A DNA stretch of 64,000 nt from NCBI RefSeq assembly GCF_017355525.1, contig NZ_CP067395.1:5282501-5346500 (forward strand), in the 5' to 3' direction. The position numbers and the translations under genes are program-made. The stretch is from Lysobacter enzymogenes. Lineage in GTDB: Bacteria > Pseudomonadota > Gammaproteobacteria > Xanthomonadales > Xanthomonadaceae. This document shows positions 1-9,437 of this stretch, piece by piece (position 1 is the stretch's first letter; every line of letters begins with the position of its first letter). Below the pieces are notes generated by a model. That model ran no database searches. It saw only the letters and a program-made list of their open reading frames with translations, and had not been told where the DNA came from.

Positions 1-702
1 CATCGACGCTGCCAACCAGCGGCCTATCTGCGCCGCCGCGTCCTTCGCGCGCGCCTGCAGCAGGAAATGCGGCCCCTGCAACGCGACGCATTCGGCCTGC
101 GGCCGGACGCGGCGAATCTCCTCCCAGCTGTCCGCCGACACCAACCGATCGCCGGCAGCTCGCAGATAAAGCGTCGGCACCGCCACATCGCCCAACGCCG
201 CGCGCGCATCGACGCGCGCGACTTCGCCCAGGCGCGCGCGCAACACCGCCGGATCGAGCGCCGCCAGCGTCGCGCGCAAGCGTTCGCGCCGCTGCGGATC
301 CGACCATCGGCCCAACACCGCGCGCTCGACCCATGGCAGCGGTGCCTGCCGCAGCGGCGCCGCATGCAGCAACCACGCCGGCAGCGCCGCCAGTCCCAGC
401 GGCGACCACGGCGGCCGCGGCGCGCACGCGAACGAGGCGCACAGCGCCAGCGCTTTCAACTGCAGCGGCCGCCGCGCGGCGAGACGGATCGCGACCGGAC
501 CGGAGAACGATTCGGCGATCAGCGCGAACGGTTCGTGCGCCGGCAACTGCGGCCACGCCCACTCGACCAGCGCGTCGTAGTCCAGCGTCGGATCGTTCGG
601 ATACGCCAGCGCCCGCGCGTCGAAGCGCGGCGCCATCGCGGCGAGGAACTCGTGCAGCCACTCGCCGCCGCCGTCGAGTCCCGGCAGGACCACGCAGCGC
701 AT
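1..702 (-). CDS. Alpha/beta hydrolase (3' end outside window)
   Basis: Read from ATG at 702, the protein begins MRCVVLPGLDGGGEWL and runs off the left edge, so its C-terminus is missing. It has the alpha/beta hydrolase plan: an early LPGLDGGG oxyanion-type loop, a nucleophile elbow AESFSG (Ser), a late GDRLV acid segment and a GPHFLLQ histidine. It resembles BioH-like carboxylesterases, but the substrate cannot be read from the sequence. It lies two bases downstream of the stop of the zinc-ribbon gene on the same strand, so the two are probably co-transcribed. No signal peptide is visible, so it is likely cytoplasmic. Confidence 0.8.
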   Translation of the reverse strand, partial: MRCVVLPGLDGGGEWLHEFLAAMAPRFDARALAYPNDPTLDYDALVEWAWPQLPAHEPFALIAESFSGPVAIRLAARRPLQLKALALCASFACAPRPPWSPLGLAALPAWLLHAAPLRQAPLPWVERAVLGRWSDPQRRERLRATLAALDPAVLRARLGEVARVDARAALGDVAVPTLYLRAAGDRLVSADSWEEIRRVRPQAECVALQGPHFLLQARAKDAAAQIGRWLAASM

Positions 703-704
703 CG

Positions 705-1400
705 TCAGCCGCGCCGCTGCCGCGCGCTGCTGCCGCCGGCGTGCGCGCCGTCGTCATCGCCGTCCAGGCGCGCGCTCATCCGCTCCAGCGCCTTGAGCAT
801 CAGCGTGCGATGCCGCGCCAGCTTCATCCACGCCGGCAGGCGCGAAATCATCGAAGCGTTGCCGGCGCTGCGCATGCGTTCGCGCTGGCTCGCGGCGACG
901 TAGCGGCGCAGTTCGTCCAGGTGTTGCGCGTTGTACGCCCACAGCAGGCCGCAACGGGTCGGCTCGAGCAGGCGCAGCGGCAGGCCGAGGTGCGGATCGC
1001 GCGGCTCATGCCCGCGATGCGGGTGCGCCTGTACGTCGACCGCGCTTTCGCGCGCGCACGAGGGGCAGCGCGCATCGACCCGCTGCGGCGTATGCGTCGG
1101 TCGGCCTTCGAACACCCGGTTCACGCTGAGCCACTGATGCCCGCAGTAACCGCAAGGGCGCCGTCCGTACACGCGCACCGGCCCGTACCAGTCGCCGTGC
1201 GCGGCGTGCAGGCCGCAGCATGACGCTGTCGCCGCATGCAGGCCGCAGCCGCTGCAGGCGAAGCGCGCTTCGCGATGGCCGTCTTCGCGCGGCGCGCGCA
1301 CCTGCCCCGGCCGCGCGCAGCGCGGGCAACGCACTTCGATCAGGCCGGCGTAGCGCCACAGCCCGTGGCCGTCGTCGATGTGCCGCAGCGGGGCGTCCAC
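705..1400 (-). CDS. Zinc-ribbon-containing conserved hypothetical protein
   Basis: A 231-residue protein if it starts at GTG 1400, which lies just after the sdaA stop; the open frame extends upstream into sdaA but that part is out-of-frame shadow. Four CxxC pairs are visible (CPRC about 25-28, CSGC 49-52, CGYC 83-86, CPSC 112-115), which suggests two zinc ribbons in the first half. The second half is helical and basic, with no recognisable catalytic motif. It sits between sdaA and the hydrolase in one minus-strand run. Metal-binding is an inference from the cysteines; function is unknown. The start codon is not certain. Confidence 0.65.
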   Translation of the reverse strand: MDAPLRHIDDGHGLWRYAGLIEVRCPRCARPGQVRAPREDGHREARFACSGCGLHAATASCCGLHAAHGDWYGPVRVYGRRPCGYCGHQWLSVNRVFEGRPTHTPQRVDARCPSCARESAVDVQAHPHRGHEPRDPHLGLPLRLLEPTRCGLLWAYNAQHLDELRRYVAASQRERMRSAGNASMISRLPAWMKLARHRTLMLKALERMSARLDGDDDGAHAGGSSARQRRG

Positions 1401-1413
1401 GCCGGCGGCGTCC

Positions 1414-2817
1414 TCAGCACTCGATGACGTTGACCGCCAGGCCGCCGCGCGAGGTTTCCTTGTACTTGTCCTGCATGTCGCGGCCGGTGTCGCGCATGGT
1501 CTTGATGACCTTGTCCAGGCTGACCTTGTGCTTGCCGTCGCCGCGCATGGCCATGCGGTAGGCGTTGATCGCCTTGACCGCGCCCATCGCATTGCGCTCG
1601 ATGCACGGAATCTGCACCAGCCCGCCGATCGGATCGCAGGTCAGGCCGAGGTTGTGCTCCATGCCGATTTCGGCCGCGTTTTCGATCTGGCTCGCAGTGC
1701 CGCCGAGCGCGCCGACCAAACCGGCGGCGGCCATCGAACAGGCCACGCCGACTTCGCCCTGGCAGCCGACTTCGGCGCCGCTGATCGAGGCGTTTTCTTT
1801 GTACAGGATGCCGACCGCGGCCGCAGTCAGCAGGAAATTGCGCACGCCCTGCAGGTTGGCGCCGGGGCAGAAGCGGTCGTAGTAGTGCAGCACTGCCGGG
1901 ATGATGCCGGCCGCGCCGTTGGTCGGTGCGGTCACCACGCGGCCGCCGGCGGCGTTCTCCTCGTTGACCGCGAGCGCGTACAGGTTGACCCAGTCGAGCA
2001 CGGTCAGCGGATCGCGCATCGCCGCCTCAGGCTTGGCCGACAGCTCGGCGTGCAGCGTCGGCGCGCGGCGCGAGACGTGCAGGCCGCCGGGCAGGGTGCC
2101 GGTCTCGCGGATGCCGCGGTTCACGCAGGACTGCATCGCCGCCCAGATTTCGTCGAGGCCGGCGTTGATTTCGGCGTCGCTGCGCCAGACCCGCTCGTTG
2201 GCCATCATCAGCTCGGCGATCGACAGCCCGCTGCGCGCGCATTGCGCCAGCAGCTCGTCGCCGGAATGGAACGGGTAGGGCAGGTCGGTGGTGTCGGCGA
2301 CGATGCGGTCTTCGGCCGCTTCGTCCTGGTTGACCACGAAGCCGCCGCCGACCGAGTAGTAATCGCGCGTGGCGATGACTTCGCCGTCGCCGTCGAACGC
2401 GGTGAAGCGCATGCCGTTGGTGTGGAACGGCAGCTTCTGGCGCTTGTTCATGATGAGGTCGTGCTTCTCGTCGAAGCCGATCTCGTGGCGGCCGAACAAG
2501 TGGATGCGCTTGCTCTTGCGGATGCGTTCCAGCGCCGCCGGAATGATGTCCGGGTCGATCTGGTTCGGCCAATGCCCTTCCAGGCCCATCAGCACCGCCT
2601 TGTCGGTGCCGTGGCCGCGGCCGGTCAGCGCCAGCGAGCCGAACACCTCGGCGCGCACGCGCGCGGTGCGGGCCAGATCGGCGCCGGGCTCGCCGTTGCC
2701 GCAGCCTTCCACCAGCCAGCGCTCGATGAAGCGCGCGGCGGCGCGCATCGGGCCGACGGTGTGCGAGGAACTCGGGCCGATGCCGATCTTGAACAGGTCG
2801 AAACTGCTGACTGCCAC
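1414..2817 (-). CDS. sdaA: L-serine dehydratase (L-serine ammonia-lyase), single-chain iron-sulfur type
   Basis: Converts L-serine to pyruvate and ammonia using a [4Fe-4S] cluster. The N-terminus [19 protein letters not shown] is the family signature, and the C-terminal half carries the conserved cysteines in [27 protein letters not shown] and IPCIERN. About 467 residues, the usual length of the fused alpha/beta form. GTG at 2817 is chosen because the family starts a few residues before FDLFKIG and a GGAG stands nine bases upstream; a TTG at 2832 would add five residues. It heads a minus-strand run with the zinc-ribbon protein and hydrolase, and diverges from the small redox gene at 3020. Confidence 0.95.
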   Translation of the reverse strand: MAVSSFDLFKIGIGPSSSHTVGPMRAAARFIERWLVEGCGNGEPGADLARTARVRAEVFGSLALTGRGHGTDKAVLMGLEGHWPNQIDPDIIPAALERIRKSKRIHLFGRHEIGFDEKHDLIMNKRQKLPFHTNGMRFTAFDGDGEVIATRDYYSVGGGFVVNQDEAAEDRIVADTTDLPYPFHSGDELLAQCARSGLSIAELMMANERVWRSDAEINAGLDEIWAAMQSCVNRGIRETGTLPGGLHVSRRAPTLHAELSAKPEAAMRDPLTVLDWVNLYALAVNEENAAGGRVVTAPTNGAAGIIPAVLHYYDRFCPGANLQGVRNFLLTAAAVGILYKENASISGAEVGCQGEVGVACSMAAAGLVGALGGTASQIENAAEIGMEHNLGLTCDPIGGLVQIPCIERNAMGAVKAINAYRMAMRGDGKHKVSLDKVIKTMRDTGRDMQDKYKETSRGGLAVNVIEC

Positions 2818-3019
2818 GTTTGGCTGCTCCAACTGGGGTCGGACGTTGCTTGGCGTCCCGCGCGGGCGGCGCCGGCGGCGTCCGCACCGCGGGGGGTGTA
2901 TACGCTTATTCTACGCGCGGCCGATGGCGCTACGCGGCGCGGTTTTCGCCGCGAAGCGCGCGGTTCGGCCATACCCGGGCGCATTGAAGGCGCGCCGGCG
3001 AACTCATCGGGGAGCGACT

Positions 3020-3247
3020 GTGCTGACTTTGTTCCAACGCGACGACTGCCACCTGTGCGACCTGGCCCTGGCGGTGCTGGCGCAGGCGCGCGCGCCGGAG
3101 TTCGAGAGCGTCTTCATCGACGAGGACGCGGGGTTGGAGCAGCGCTACGGCGTGCGCGTACCGGTGTTGCGCGACGAGGCGCGCGGGATAGAGCTGGATT
3201 GGCCGTTCGATGCGGCGAAGCTGGCGGCGTGGTTGGGCGATCCGTAA
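3020..3247 (+). CDS. Glutaredoxin-family thioredoxin-fold protein
   Basis: A 75-residue protein beginning at GTG 3020 with GGGGAG just upstream. It opens with LTLFQRDDCHLCDLAL, a glutaredoxin-like CxxC (Cys10, Cys13), followed by the cis-proline strand VRVPVLRD. This matches the short DUF836-type glutaredoxin-like proteins common in proteobacteria. The natural redox partner is not known from sequence. It is a single gene ending in a terminator hairpin shared with the convergent YceI gene. An ATG further upstream in frame has no ribosome binding site and would add unlikely sequence. Confidence 0.82.
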   Translation: MLTLFQRDDCHLCDLALAVLAQARAPEFESVFIDEDAGLEQRYGVRVPVLRDEARGIELDWPFDAAKLAAWLGDP

Positions 3248-3264
3248 ACCCGGATCGCAAAGAA

Positions 3265-3286
3265 AACGGGGCCGTGAGGCCCCGTT
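3265..3286. terminator. Bidirectional hairpin terminator
   Basis: Stem AACGGGGCC / GGCCCCGTT with loop GTGA, lying between the convergent glutaredoxin-like gene and the YceI gene. An A-run precedes it, which gives a short U-run for the minus-strand transcript. Confidence 0.7.
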
Positions 3287-3304
3287 CCGGTTTGCGGCGC
3301 AGGC

Positions 3305-3859
3305 TTACTTCGCCGGCGCGAACGTCACCTTGGTGCTGACCGCGACTTCGTTCGGAATGATCGAGGTGTCGGCCCAGTCGCCGCCGCCGACGTTGTAGTC
3401 CAGGCGCTTGACCGTGGCCTTGCCGGCCAGCACCGGCTTGTCGCCCGCGGTCCAGGTGAAGGTCAGGGTCACCGGCTTGCTGACGCCGCGCAGGGTCAGG
3501 CTGCCGTCGGCGGCGTAGTTGTTGCCGCCGAGGCTGCGGAACTTGGTCGCGCTGTAGCGCGCCTGCGGGAACTTGGCGATGTCGAAGAAATCGCCGCCCT
3601 TGAGGGTGTCGTCGCGCTCGGAATTCTTGGAGTTGGCGCCGGCCAGCGGGATCACCACGTCGAGCTTGGAGCCGTCGAGCTTGGCCGGGTCGAAGCTCAG
3701 CCGCGCGGTGAAGCCGGGGAAGTTGCCGGCGAAGACTTCGCCCTGGTACTTGGTGGCGAAGGTCAGGGTCGAGCCGGCCTGCTGGACGTAGTCGGCGGCG
3801 AACGCCGGCGCGGCGGCGACGAGCAGGGCGGCGGCCAGGGCCAGGGAATTAAGGCGCAT
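3305..3859 (-). CDS. YceI-family periplasmic protein
   Basis: A 184-residue YceI-like lipocalin-fold protein, a family that binds polyisoprenoid or other lipids in the periplasm. Residues 1-21 are a clear signal peptide ending AAPAFA. The body shows family features: STLTFATKYQGEVFAGNFPGF early and a beta-rich segment with GSLTLRGVSKPVTLTFTW in the second half. It overlaps the end of the cytochrome b561 gene by 11 bases and is the last gene of a YceI-b561-YceI operon. That context suggests a membrane redox or quinone/isoprenoid role, but this is inference. Confidence 0.92.
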   Translation of the reverse strand: MRLNSLALAAALLVAAAPAFAADYVQQAGSTLTFATKYQGEVFAGNFPGFTARLSFDPAKLDGSKLDVVIPLAGANSKNSERDDTLKGGDFFDIAKFPQARYSATKFRSLGGNNYAADGSLTLRGVSKPVTLTFTWTAGDKPVLAGKATVKRLDYNVGGGDWADTSIIPNEVAVSTKVTFAPAK

Positions 3860-4466
3860 CGGGGTTCTCCGGGGAAATGGGGGGCAGGGAAGCGGGTTCG
3901 GAAGACGCGGCGCCGGCGCGGCGCCGGCCCGGCAGCATCCGGGTCAGGGTGTCGTCGTTCTGGAACAGGTGGTGGTAGAACGCGGCCGCGGCGTGCGCCA
4001 GCACCAGCGCCAGCAGCAGCCAGAAGCCGTATTCGTGCAGGTTGCGGCTGAGCTGGGCGAGTTCTTCGTTGCGCGCGGCCAGCTTGGGCAGGTTGAACAG
4101 GCCGAAGTACTGCAACGGGTAGCCGGCGGTGGAATTGAACAGCCAGCCCGACAGCGGCAGCGCGAACATCAGCGCGTACAGCGCCCAGTGGGTCAGCGAG
4201 GCGATGCGTTCCTGCCAGTGCGGCGTGCCCGCGACCGGCTTGGGCGCGCCGGCGTACACGCGCCAGGCCAGGCGCAGCGTCACCAGCACCAGCAAGGTCA
4301 GGCCGAAGGACTTGTGCAGGGCGTAGATCTTGATCTTCGACGGCCCGTTGCTCATGTCGGTCATGGTCAGGCCGACGATGGCCAGGCCCGCGATCATCAC
4401 CAGGATCAGCCAGTGCAGGGTCTGGCTGACGGCGCCCCAGCGGTCGGCGGTGTTCTTCAGGGTCAT
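3849..4466 (-). CDS. Cytochrome b561 (diheme membrane protein)
   Basis: About 205 residues with four membrane helices and the histidines expected for two b hemes (visible at His18, His51, His144 and His158). Family members move electrons between quinol and acceptors such as superoxide in the inner membrane. ATG 4466 overlaps the stop of the upstream YceI gene as ATGA, and its own end overlaps the next YceI gene by 11 bases, so the three genes are translationally coupled. A longer open frame upstream is a shadow of the first YceI gene. The C-terminal tail after residue 175 is polar and probably disordered. Confidence 0.92.
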   Translation of the reverse strand: MTLKNTADRWGAVSQTLHWLILVMIAGLAIVGLTMTDMSNGPSKIKIYALHKSFGLTLLVLVTLRLAWRVYAGAPKPVAGTPHWQERIASLTHWALYALMFALPLSGWLFNSTAGYPLQYFGLFNLPKLAARNEELAQLSRNLHEYGFWLLLALVLAHAAAAFYHHLFQNDDTLTRMLPGRRRAGAASSEPASLPPISPENPDAP

Positions 4467-5284
4467 GGGCGGGGTTCCTGGTTGGGCTGGGCCTGCTCCG
4501 CGCGGGCGCGGGCGGGCTGGGCGGGTGCGGGGTCGGGTCGCACGGATTCGTTTTCGGCGTCGTCGCCGGCGGCGTCGGCCGCGCCTTTGGGCGAGTCGCC
4601 GACGTATTTGTCGCGCAGCGCCTCGGCTTCGATGCGCAGTTCCACCTCGTCGCCGATCACCGACTTCCAGGCGTCGATGCCGAACGCGGCGCGGCTCAGC
4701 GTGGCGGTCGCGGAAAAACCGGCGGTGCGGTGGAACGGCGGCAGCGGATGGCGCTTGAGCGCGTTGAACTTCACGTCCAGGCACAGCGGGCCGTCGACGC
4801 CGTGCAGGCTCAGGGTGCCGCAGACCTTGAAGCGCTGCGGGTCGCCGGCGGCCGGCTCGACCGTCGCGGAGACGAAGCGCGCGGTCGGCCAGCGCCTGCC
4901 GTCGAGCAGGTTGCGCGCGAGCGCGGCCTTGTTCCATTTGCCGTCGCCGAGGTCGAGCCGGGTCAGCGGCACCTGCACGTCGAGGCGGGCGCTGCGCCAG
5001 TCGGCCGGGTCGAAGCGCAGCCGGCCGGCGGCGCCGGAGACGGTGCCGATGGCCTGGGAGAAGCCGGCGTGGGACAGGGCGAACATGACCCGGGTGTGGA
5101 CCGGGTCGAAGCCGTAGTCCGCCGCGCCCTTGGGGTCCGGCGCCGCCGCCTGCGCGCCCGGCGCCTGCGCATCGGCCGTCTGCGCGTCGGCCGCGGCGGC
5201 GCCCTGCGGCGGCTCGGCCGCGGCGCCGCCGGGCAGCGCGGCGAGCGCGGCCAGGACGATGGCGCAAGGGCGGTTGAGAGACAT
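4463..5284 (-). CDS. YceI-family periplasmic protein with long linkers
   Basis: First gene of the operon, about 273 residues from ATG 5284, preceded by GGAG. Residues 1-22 form a signal peptide ending PGGAAA, followed by an Ala/Gln/Asp-rich linker. The YceI domain follows (YGFDPVHTRVMFALSHAGFSQ, then LSLHGVDGPLCLDVKFNAL), and the C-terminus is a low-complexity Ala/Pro/Arg/Glu tail. It is about 90 residues longer than the second YceI protein at 3305, and the extra length is all linker and tail. A start at 5353 would put a basic, non-signal sequence ahead of the signal peptide, so it was rejected. Confidence 0.88.
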   Translation of the reverse strand: MSLNRPCAIVLAALAALPGGAAAEPPQGAAAADAQTADAQAPGAQAAAPDPKGAADYGFDPVHTRVMFALSHAGFSQAIGTVSGAAGRLRFDPADWRSARLDVQVPLTRLDLGDGKWNKAALARNLLDGRRWPTARFVSATVEPAAGDPQRFKVCGTLSLHGVDGPLCLDVKFNALKRHPLPPFHRTAGFSATATLSRAAFGIDAWKSVIGDEVELRIEAEALRDKYVGDSPKGAADAAGDDAENESVRPDPAPAQPARARAEQAQPNQEPRP

Positions 5285-5310
5285 GGCAGCTCCGGCAAGG
5301 TTCGGCAGGG

Positions 5311-5316
5311 ATTCTA
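5311..5316 (-). promoter_or_regulatory. Candidate -10 box for the YceI-b561-YceI operon
   Basis: TAGAAT on the minus strand, about 27 bases before the start at 5284. No convincing -35 was found, so this is tentative. Confidence 0.35.
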
Positions 5317-5602
5317 GGCACAGCAGCGCAAGGCCGCGTCCAGGCGCGCGCAACGATCCGTTTCGGCGTTCCGGCGTACTGAGGACAACGAGGCGGGCAA
5401 CGGGCGGAAAGTTTCGCGACTTGCCTAGCGCGCCGCTATCGCCGAGCCTAATGCACGGGGAAAGTGCCGGATGCGGTCACGGAAACCGTAATCCGGCGGC
5501 CACGATGCGGTCAGCCGTTTGTCAGCGAGGCGTCAGTTTCGCTGTCCGCGGCGCCGCCGGTGCGCCGCCAGGACGGCCTGTTTCATAGCGGGAGGGAACC
5601 GG
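5317..5602. other. Intergenic region upstream of the sensor-kinase array
   Basis: About 290 bases between the divergent YceI operon and the first sensor kinase. Apart from the GGAGGG ribosome binding site at 5591-5596 I see no clear promoter box, hairpin or small gene. Confidence 0.4.
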
Positions 5603-8600
5603 ATGCAGGCAAGGCTGTTATGCGCGCCGCCGCGGTCGGGCGCGCCGCGCCCGCGCGCGCGGCTGCGGGCGCTGCTGTGCGCCGGCCTGGCCGCCGCCGC
5701 GTCCTGGCTCGCCGCGCCGCCGGCCGCTGCCGGCGTGCCCGAGGCGCCGCGCGCGCGCATCATCGGCGTCGCCGACGGGCTGCCGTCGAGCAAGGTCAAC
5801 GGCATGGCGTTCGACCATGCCGGCTACCTGTGGCTGGCGACCACCGACGGCCTGGCCCGCTACGACGGCGTCGGCATGAAGGTGTGGCGGCACGTGCCGG
5901 GCGACCCCGGCTCGCTGCCCGGCAACGACCTGACCCTGGTCAACGTCGACGACCGCGACCGCATCTGGGTCGCTGCCGAGGGCCGCGGCCTGAGCATGAT
6001 GGACGCGCACCGCGAAGGCTTCGTCCATTACCGCCGCGCCGAGCATCCGCAGATCGGCAGCGACGACACCTTCACCGTCGCCAGCCGCAACGGCGAGGTC
6101 TGGTTCGGCACTTACGGCGGCGGCCTGCACCGGATCGACCGCAACGGCCGGATCGAACGCTTCATGCCCAAGGACGGCGACCCGCGCAGCCTGCCGTCGC
6201 CGACCGTGCTGACCCTGAGCTTCGATGCGCGCGGCGAGTTGTGGATCGGCACCTTCAAGGGCCTGGCGCGCTGGACCGGCCACGATTTCGAACGCATCGC
6301 CCTGCCGGGCGACGACCCGGCGCCGTGGGTGTTCTCGATCGCGCCGGTCGGCGAGCAGCTGTGGATCGGCAGCAAGACCGGCCTGCACCGGCGCGAGCGC
6401 GACGGGCGCTTCAGCGATCCGGACTACAGCGGCATGTTCGCCCAGCTCAACGCGGTGCTGAGCCTGGCGCCGGACCGCGACGGCAGCTTCTGGCTCGGCA
6501 CCCAGCGCAGCATCTGGCGGGCCACGCCGCAGACGGTGCCGGCGCCGATGGCGCTGGGACCGGCGCGGCCGGCGCGGCCGGTGCAGCAGATCGTCGGCCA
6601 GGACGACGGCTCGTTCTGGTTTCCGCTGGCCGGCGTCGGCGTCGGCTACCTGCGTCCGGACTGGCGCCGCATCGCCCAGTACTCGCGCGAACGCGGCAGC
6701 CTCAGCAGCGAGCTGTACACCGCGCTGGCGCCGTCGGCGCGCGGCGGCTTCTGGCTGATCGGCGCGCGCGGCGAGATCGAGCGGCTCGGCCAGGACGGCG
6801 TGGTCGAGCCGGTCAGCGAAGGCCCGCACGACGCGCTCGGCAAGGGCGGCATTCCGAACACCGCGGTCGAGGACCGGCAGGGCCGGCTGTGGGTGGCGAC
6901 CAGCCGCAACAACCTGATCCGGATCGATCCGTCCGGCGCCTGGCGCGACTGGGGCGAGACCGCGCCCGACCCGGTCCTGCCCGGCGAGCCCGACCGCATG
7001 GCGATCGCGCCCGACGGCTCGCTGTGGATTTCCTACCTGACCCAGGGCCTGCAACAGCGCGACCCCGACAGCGGCCGGGTCCTGGCCACGATCGCGGTCG
7101 GCCCGGAGCAGGGCATCGGCAACGGCGACTTCGACAACATCGGCTTCGCCCCCGACGGCACGCTATGGATCGCCTCCGGCGAAGGCCTGCTGAGCCGCGA
7201 CGCCAAGCGCAACGTCATGGCGCCGGTGCCGGGCCTGCCGCGCGACCGCGTGTTCGGCTTCGTGTTCGAGAACAAGGACAGCCTGTGGCTGCAACGGCTC
7301 AACGGCCTGGAGCGCTACCAGCGCGAAGGCGGCCGCTGGGAACTGCGCGACCGCGCCGGCGTGGAGCGCGGCATTCCCGCGGTCGAAGGCAGCGGCCTGT
7401 TCCGCGACCGCGGCGGGCGGCTGTGGCTGCCGACCGCGCGCGGCCTGTTCCGCTGGGATCCGCAGCAACTGCGCCTGCGCCGCTTCGGCGTGCAGGACGG
7501 CATGAGCAGCCAGGAGTTCCTGCGCCGCGCCAGCGTGCTGACCGCCGACGGCACTCTGGCCGCGTCGCTGTCGGACGGCAGCGTGGTGCTGATCGACACC
7601 GCCTGGCCGGATCCCAAGCCGCGCCAGCCGCGGCTGGTCTGGCACCAGCTCGACGTGCGCCGCCACGGCCGCTGGGTGCCGCTGCCGCTGAGCCGGCCGG
7701 TGCGGCCGTCGGGCTCCGAGCGCGCCTCGCGCTACGAAGCGCTGCCGACCCTGGCCCCGGACGACCGCGAGATGCGCGTGCAGATGCGCCTGCTGTCGTT
7801 CGACGATCCGCAGGCCAATCGCTACTACACCCGCCTGGAAGGCTACGACAGCGACTGGGTCGCGGTCGGCGAGAGCGGCGAGCGGGTGTTCGCCGGCCTG
7901 CCGTCGGGCAGCTACGTGCTGCACGCGCGCGCGATCGACGCCAGCGGCAACACCGCGGCCGAGCGCTTGCTGGAATTCAACGTGCGTCCGCCGTGGTGGC
8001 GCACGCCGCCGGCGCTGGCGGCGCTGCTGGGCCTGCTGGCGCTGGCGGGCTGGTGGGGCACGATGCTGTACCGGCGGCGATTGGCGCGCCGGCTCAACTG
8101 GCAGCGCGCCGAGCACGAGCGCGAAGTGGCCAAGCAGGCGTCGCTGGCGAAGACCCGGTTCCTGGCGACGCTGGGGCATGAGGTGCGCACGCCGATGACG
8201 GGCGTGTTGGGGATGAGCGAGTTGCTGCTCGAGACGCCGTTGGATCAAAAGCAGCGCGGCTACACGGAATCCATCCGTCGCGCTGGCGAACACCTCTTGC
8301 GGTTGGTCAACGACGCGCTGGATCTGGCCCGGATCGAATCGGGCAAGCTCGAACTCGCGCACGAACCGTTCGACCTGCGCGCGCTGGTCGCGCAGGCCGC
8401 GGACCTGATGCGGCCGCTGGCGCAGCAGCGCGGTTTGCGCTTCGACGTGGACGTGGCCGCCGACGCGCCGGGCGGCCTGCGCGGCGACGCCAGCCGGGTC
8501 TGTCAGGTGCTGCTGAACCTGCTCGGCAACGCGATCAAGTTCACCGACCAGGGCTCGGTCACGCTGCGCGTGGAGCGGCTGAGCCCGCACGGCGTGCGTT

Positions 8601-9253
8601 TCGAAGTCAGCGACACCGGCCCGGGCCTCAACGAAGAACAGAAGCAGCGCCTGTTCCGCCGTTTCGAACAGGCCGAAGGCGCGCGCACCGCGGCGCGTTA
8701 CGGCGGCAGCGGGCTCGGGCTGGCGATCTGCCAGGAACTGGCCGCGGCGATGGAAGGGCAGATCGCGGTGCACAGCGAACCCGGCCAGGGCGCGCGCTTC
8801 GTGTTCGACCTGCCGCTGCACGAGGCGCAGGCGCCGACGCCGGCCGCGACCGCGGCCGAGCCGATGCTGGCGCGGCCGCGGATCGGCCCGCGCGCGGTGT
8901 TGCTGGTCGAAGACGATCCGACCGTGGCCGAAGTCATCGCCGGACTGCTGCGCACCCAGGGCCACCGCGTCGCGCATGTCGCCAACGGCCTGGCGGCGTT
9001 GGCGGAAACCGCGACGGCGCGGTTCGACCTGGCCCTGCTCGATCTCGACCTGCCCGGCATCAACGGCCTCGACCTGGCGCGGCAACTGCGCGCGCAGGGC
9101 TTCGCCCAACCCTTGGTCGCGGTGACCGCGCGCGCCGACGCCGAGGCCGAACCGCAGGCGCGCCGCGCCGGCTTCGACCGCTTCCTGCGCAAGCCGGTGA
9201 CCGGGGCGATGCTGGCCGAGGCGCTGGGCGAGATGTTCGACCCCGACGAGTGA
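5603..9253 (+). CDS. Hybrid sensor histidine kinase/response regulator, propeller type (copy 1)
   Basis: A 1216-residue membrane hybrid kinase starting at ATG 5603 after GGAGGG. Order: signal peptide (about 1-40), a long sensor of repeated LWIGT/LWLAT propeller blades, a Y_Y_Y domain (YYTRLEGYDSDWVAVG), one membrane helix near 800-822, coiled linker, HisKA with phospho-His859 in LGHEVRTPMTG, HATPase_c with NAIKFTD and DTGPGL, and a receiver with Asp1147 in LLDLDLPG and Lys in RKPVTG. There is no DNA-binding domain, unlike the HTCS proteins of Bacteroidetes, so output must go through phosphotransfer to another protein or stop at the receiver. The ligand is unknown; related propellers sense sugars or other extracellular cues. 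First of three tandem paralogues. Confidence 0.93.
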   Translation: MQARLLCAPPRSGAPRPRARLRALLCAGLAAAASWLAAPPAAAGVPEAPRARIIGVADGLPSSKVNGMAFDHAGYLWLATTDGLARYDGVGMKVWRHVPGDPGSLPGNDLTLVNVDDRDRIWVAAEGRGLSMMDAHREGFVHYRRAEHPQIGSDDTFTVASRNGEVWFGTYGGGLHRIDRNGRIERFMPKDGDPRSLPSPTVLTLSFDARGELWIGTFKGLARWTGHDFERIALPGDDPAPWVFSIAPVGEQLWIGSKTGLHRRERDGRFSDPDYSGMFAQLNAVLSLAPDRDGSFWLGTQRSIWRATPQTVPAPMALGPARPARPVQQIVGQDDGSFWFPLAGVGVGYLRPDWRRIAQYSRERGSLSSELYTALAPSARGGFWLIGARGEIERLGQDGVVEPVSEGPHDALGKGGIPNTAVEDRQGRLWVATSRNNLIRIDPSGAWRDWGETAPDPVLPGEPDRMAIAPDGSLWISYLTQGLQQRDPDSGRVLATIAVGPEQGIGNGDFDNIGFAPDGTLWIASGEGLLSRDAKRNVMAPVPGLPRDRVFGFVFENKDSLWLQRLNGLERYQREGGRWELRDRAGVERGIPAVEGSGLFRDRGGRLWLPTARGLFRWDPQQLRLRRFGVQDGMSSQEFLRRASVLTADGTLAASLSDGSVVLIDTAWPDPKPRQPRLVWHQLDVRRHGRWVPLPLSRPVRPSGSERASRYEALPTLAPDDREMRVQMRLLSFDDPQANRYYTRLEGYDSDWVAVGESGERVFAGLPSGSYVLHARAIDASGNTAAERLLEFNVRPPWWRTPPALAALLGLLALAGWWGTMLYRRRLARRLNWQRAEHEREVAKQASLAKTRFLATLGHEVRTPMTGVLGMSELLLETPLDQKQRGYTESIRRAGEHLLRLVNDALDLARIESGKLELAHEPFDLRALVAQAADLMRPLAQQRGLRFDVDVAADAPGGLRGDASRVCQVLLNLLGNAIKFTDQGSVTLRVERLSPHGVRFEVSDTGPGLNEEQKQRLFRRFEQAEGARTAARYGGSGLGLAICQELAAAMEGQIAVHSEPGQGARFVFDLPLHEAQAPTPAATAAEPMLARPRIGPRAVLLVEDDPTVAEVIAGLLRTQGHRVAHVANGLAALAETATARFDLALLDLDLPGINGLDLARQLRAQGFAQPLVAVTARADAEAEPQARRAGFDRFLRKPVTGAMLAEALGEMFDPDE

Positions 9254-9437
9254 AAGGCCAGGCGCGGGGAATGAGCGCAGGCGGCGCTTTCCCGCTCGTC
9301 GCTGCTCTACGCGCGCGCCTCGCCGTGTGATCGCCCGCCCACTCCCCCACCGGCGCTTGCGCCGGGTCCGGCCCGTTGCGACGATACGCGCACCCGCCTG
9401 GCCGGGACTCAATCGCTCGCAGTCCAGGAGGAGCCCC

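Noticed and set aside
1378..3339. A 653-residue plus-strand frame across sdaA
   Set aside because: It runs opposite to a complete sdaA and lacks any recognisable protein features.
4463..5353. Start of the long YceI protein at 5353
   Set aside because: It would add 23 residues without signal features ahead of a good signal peptide at 5284, which has its own GGAG.
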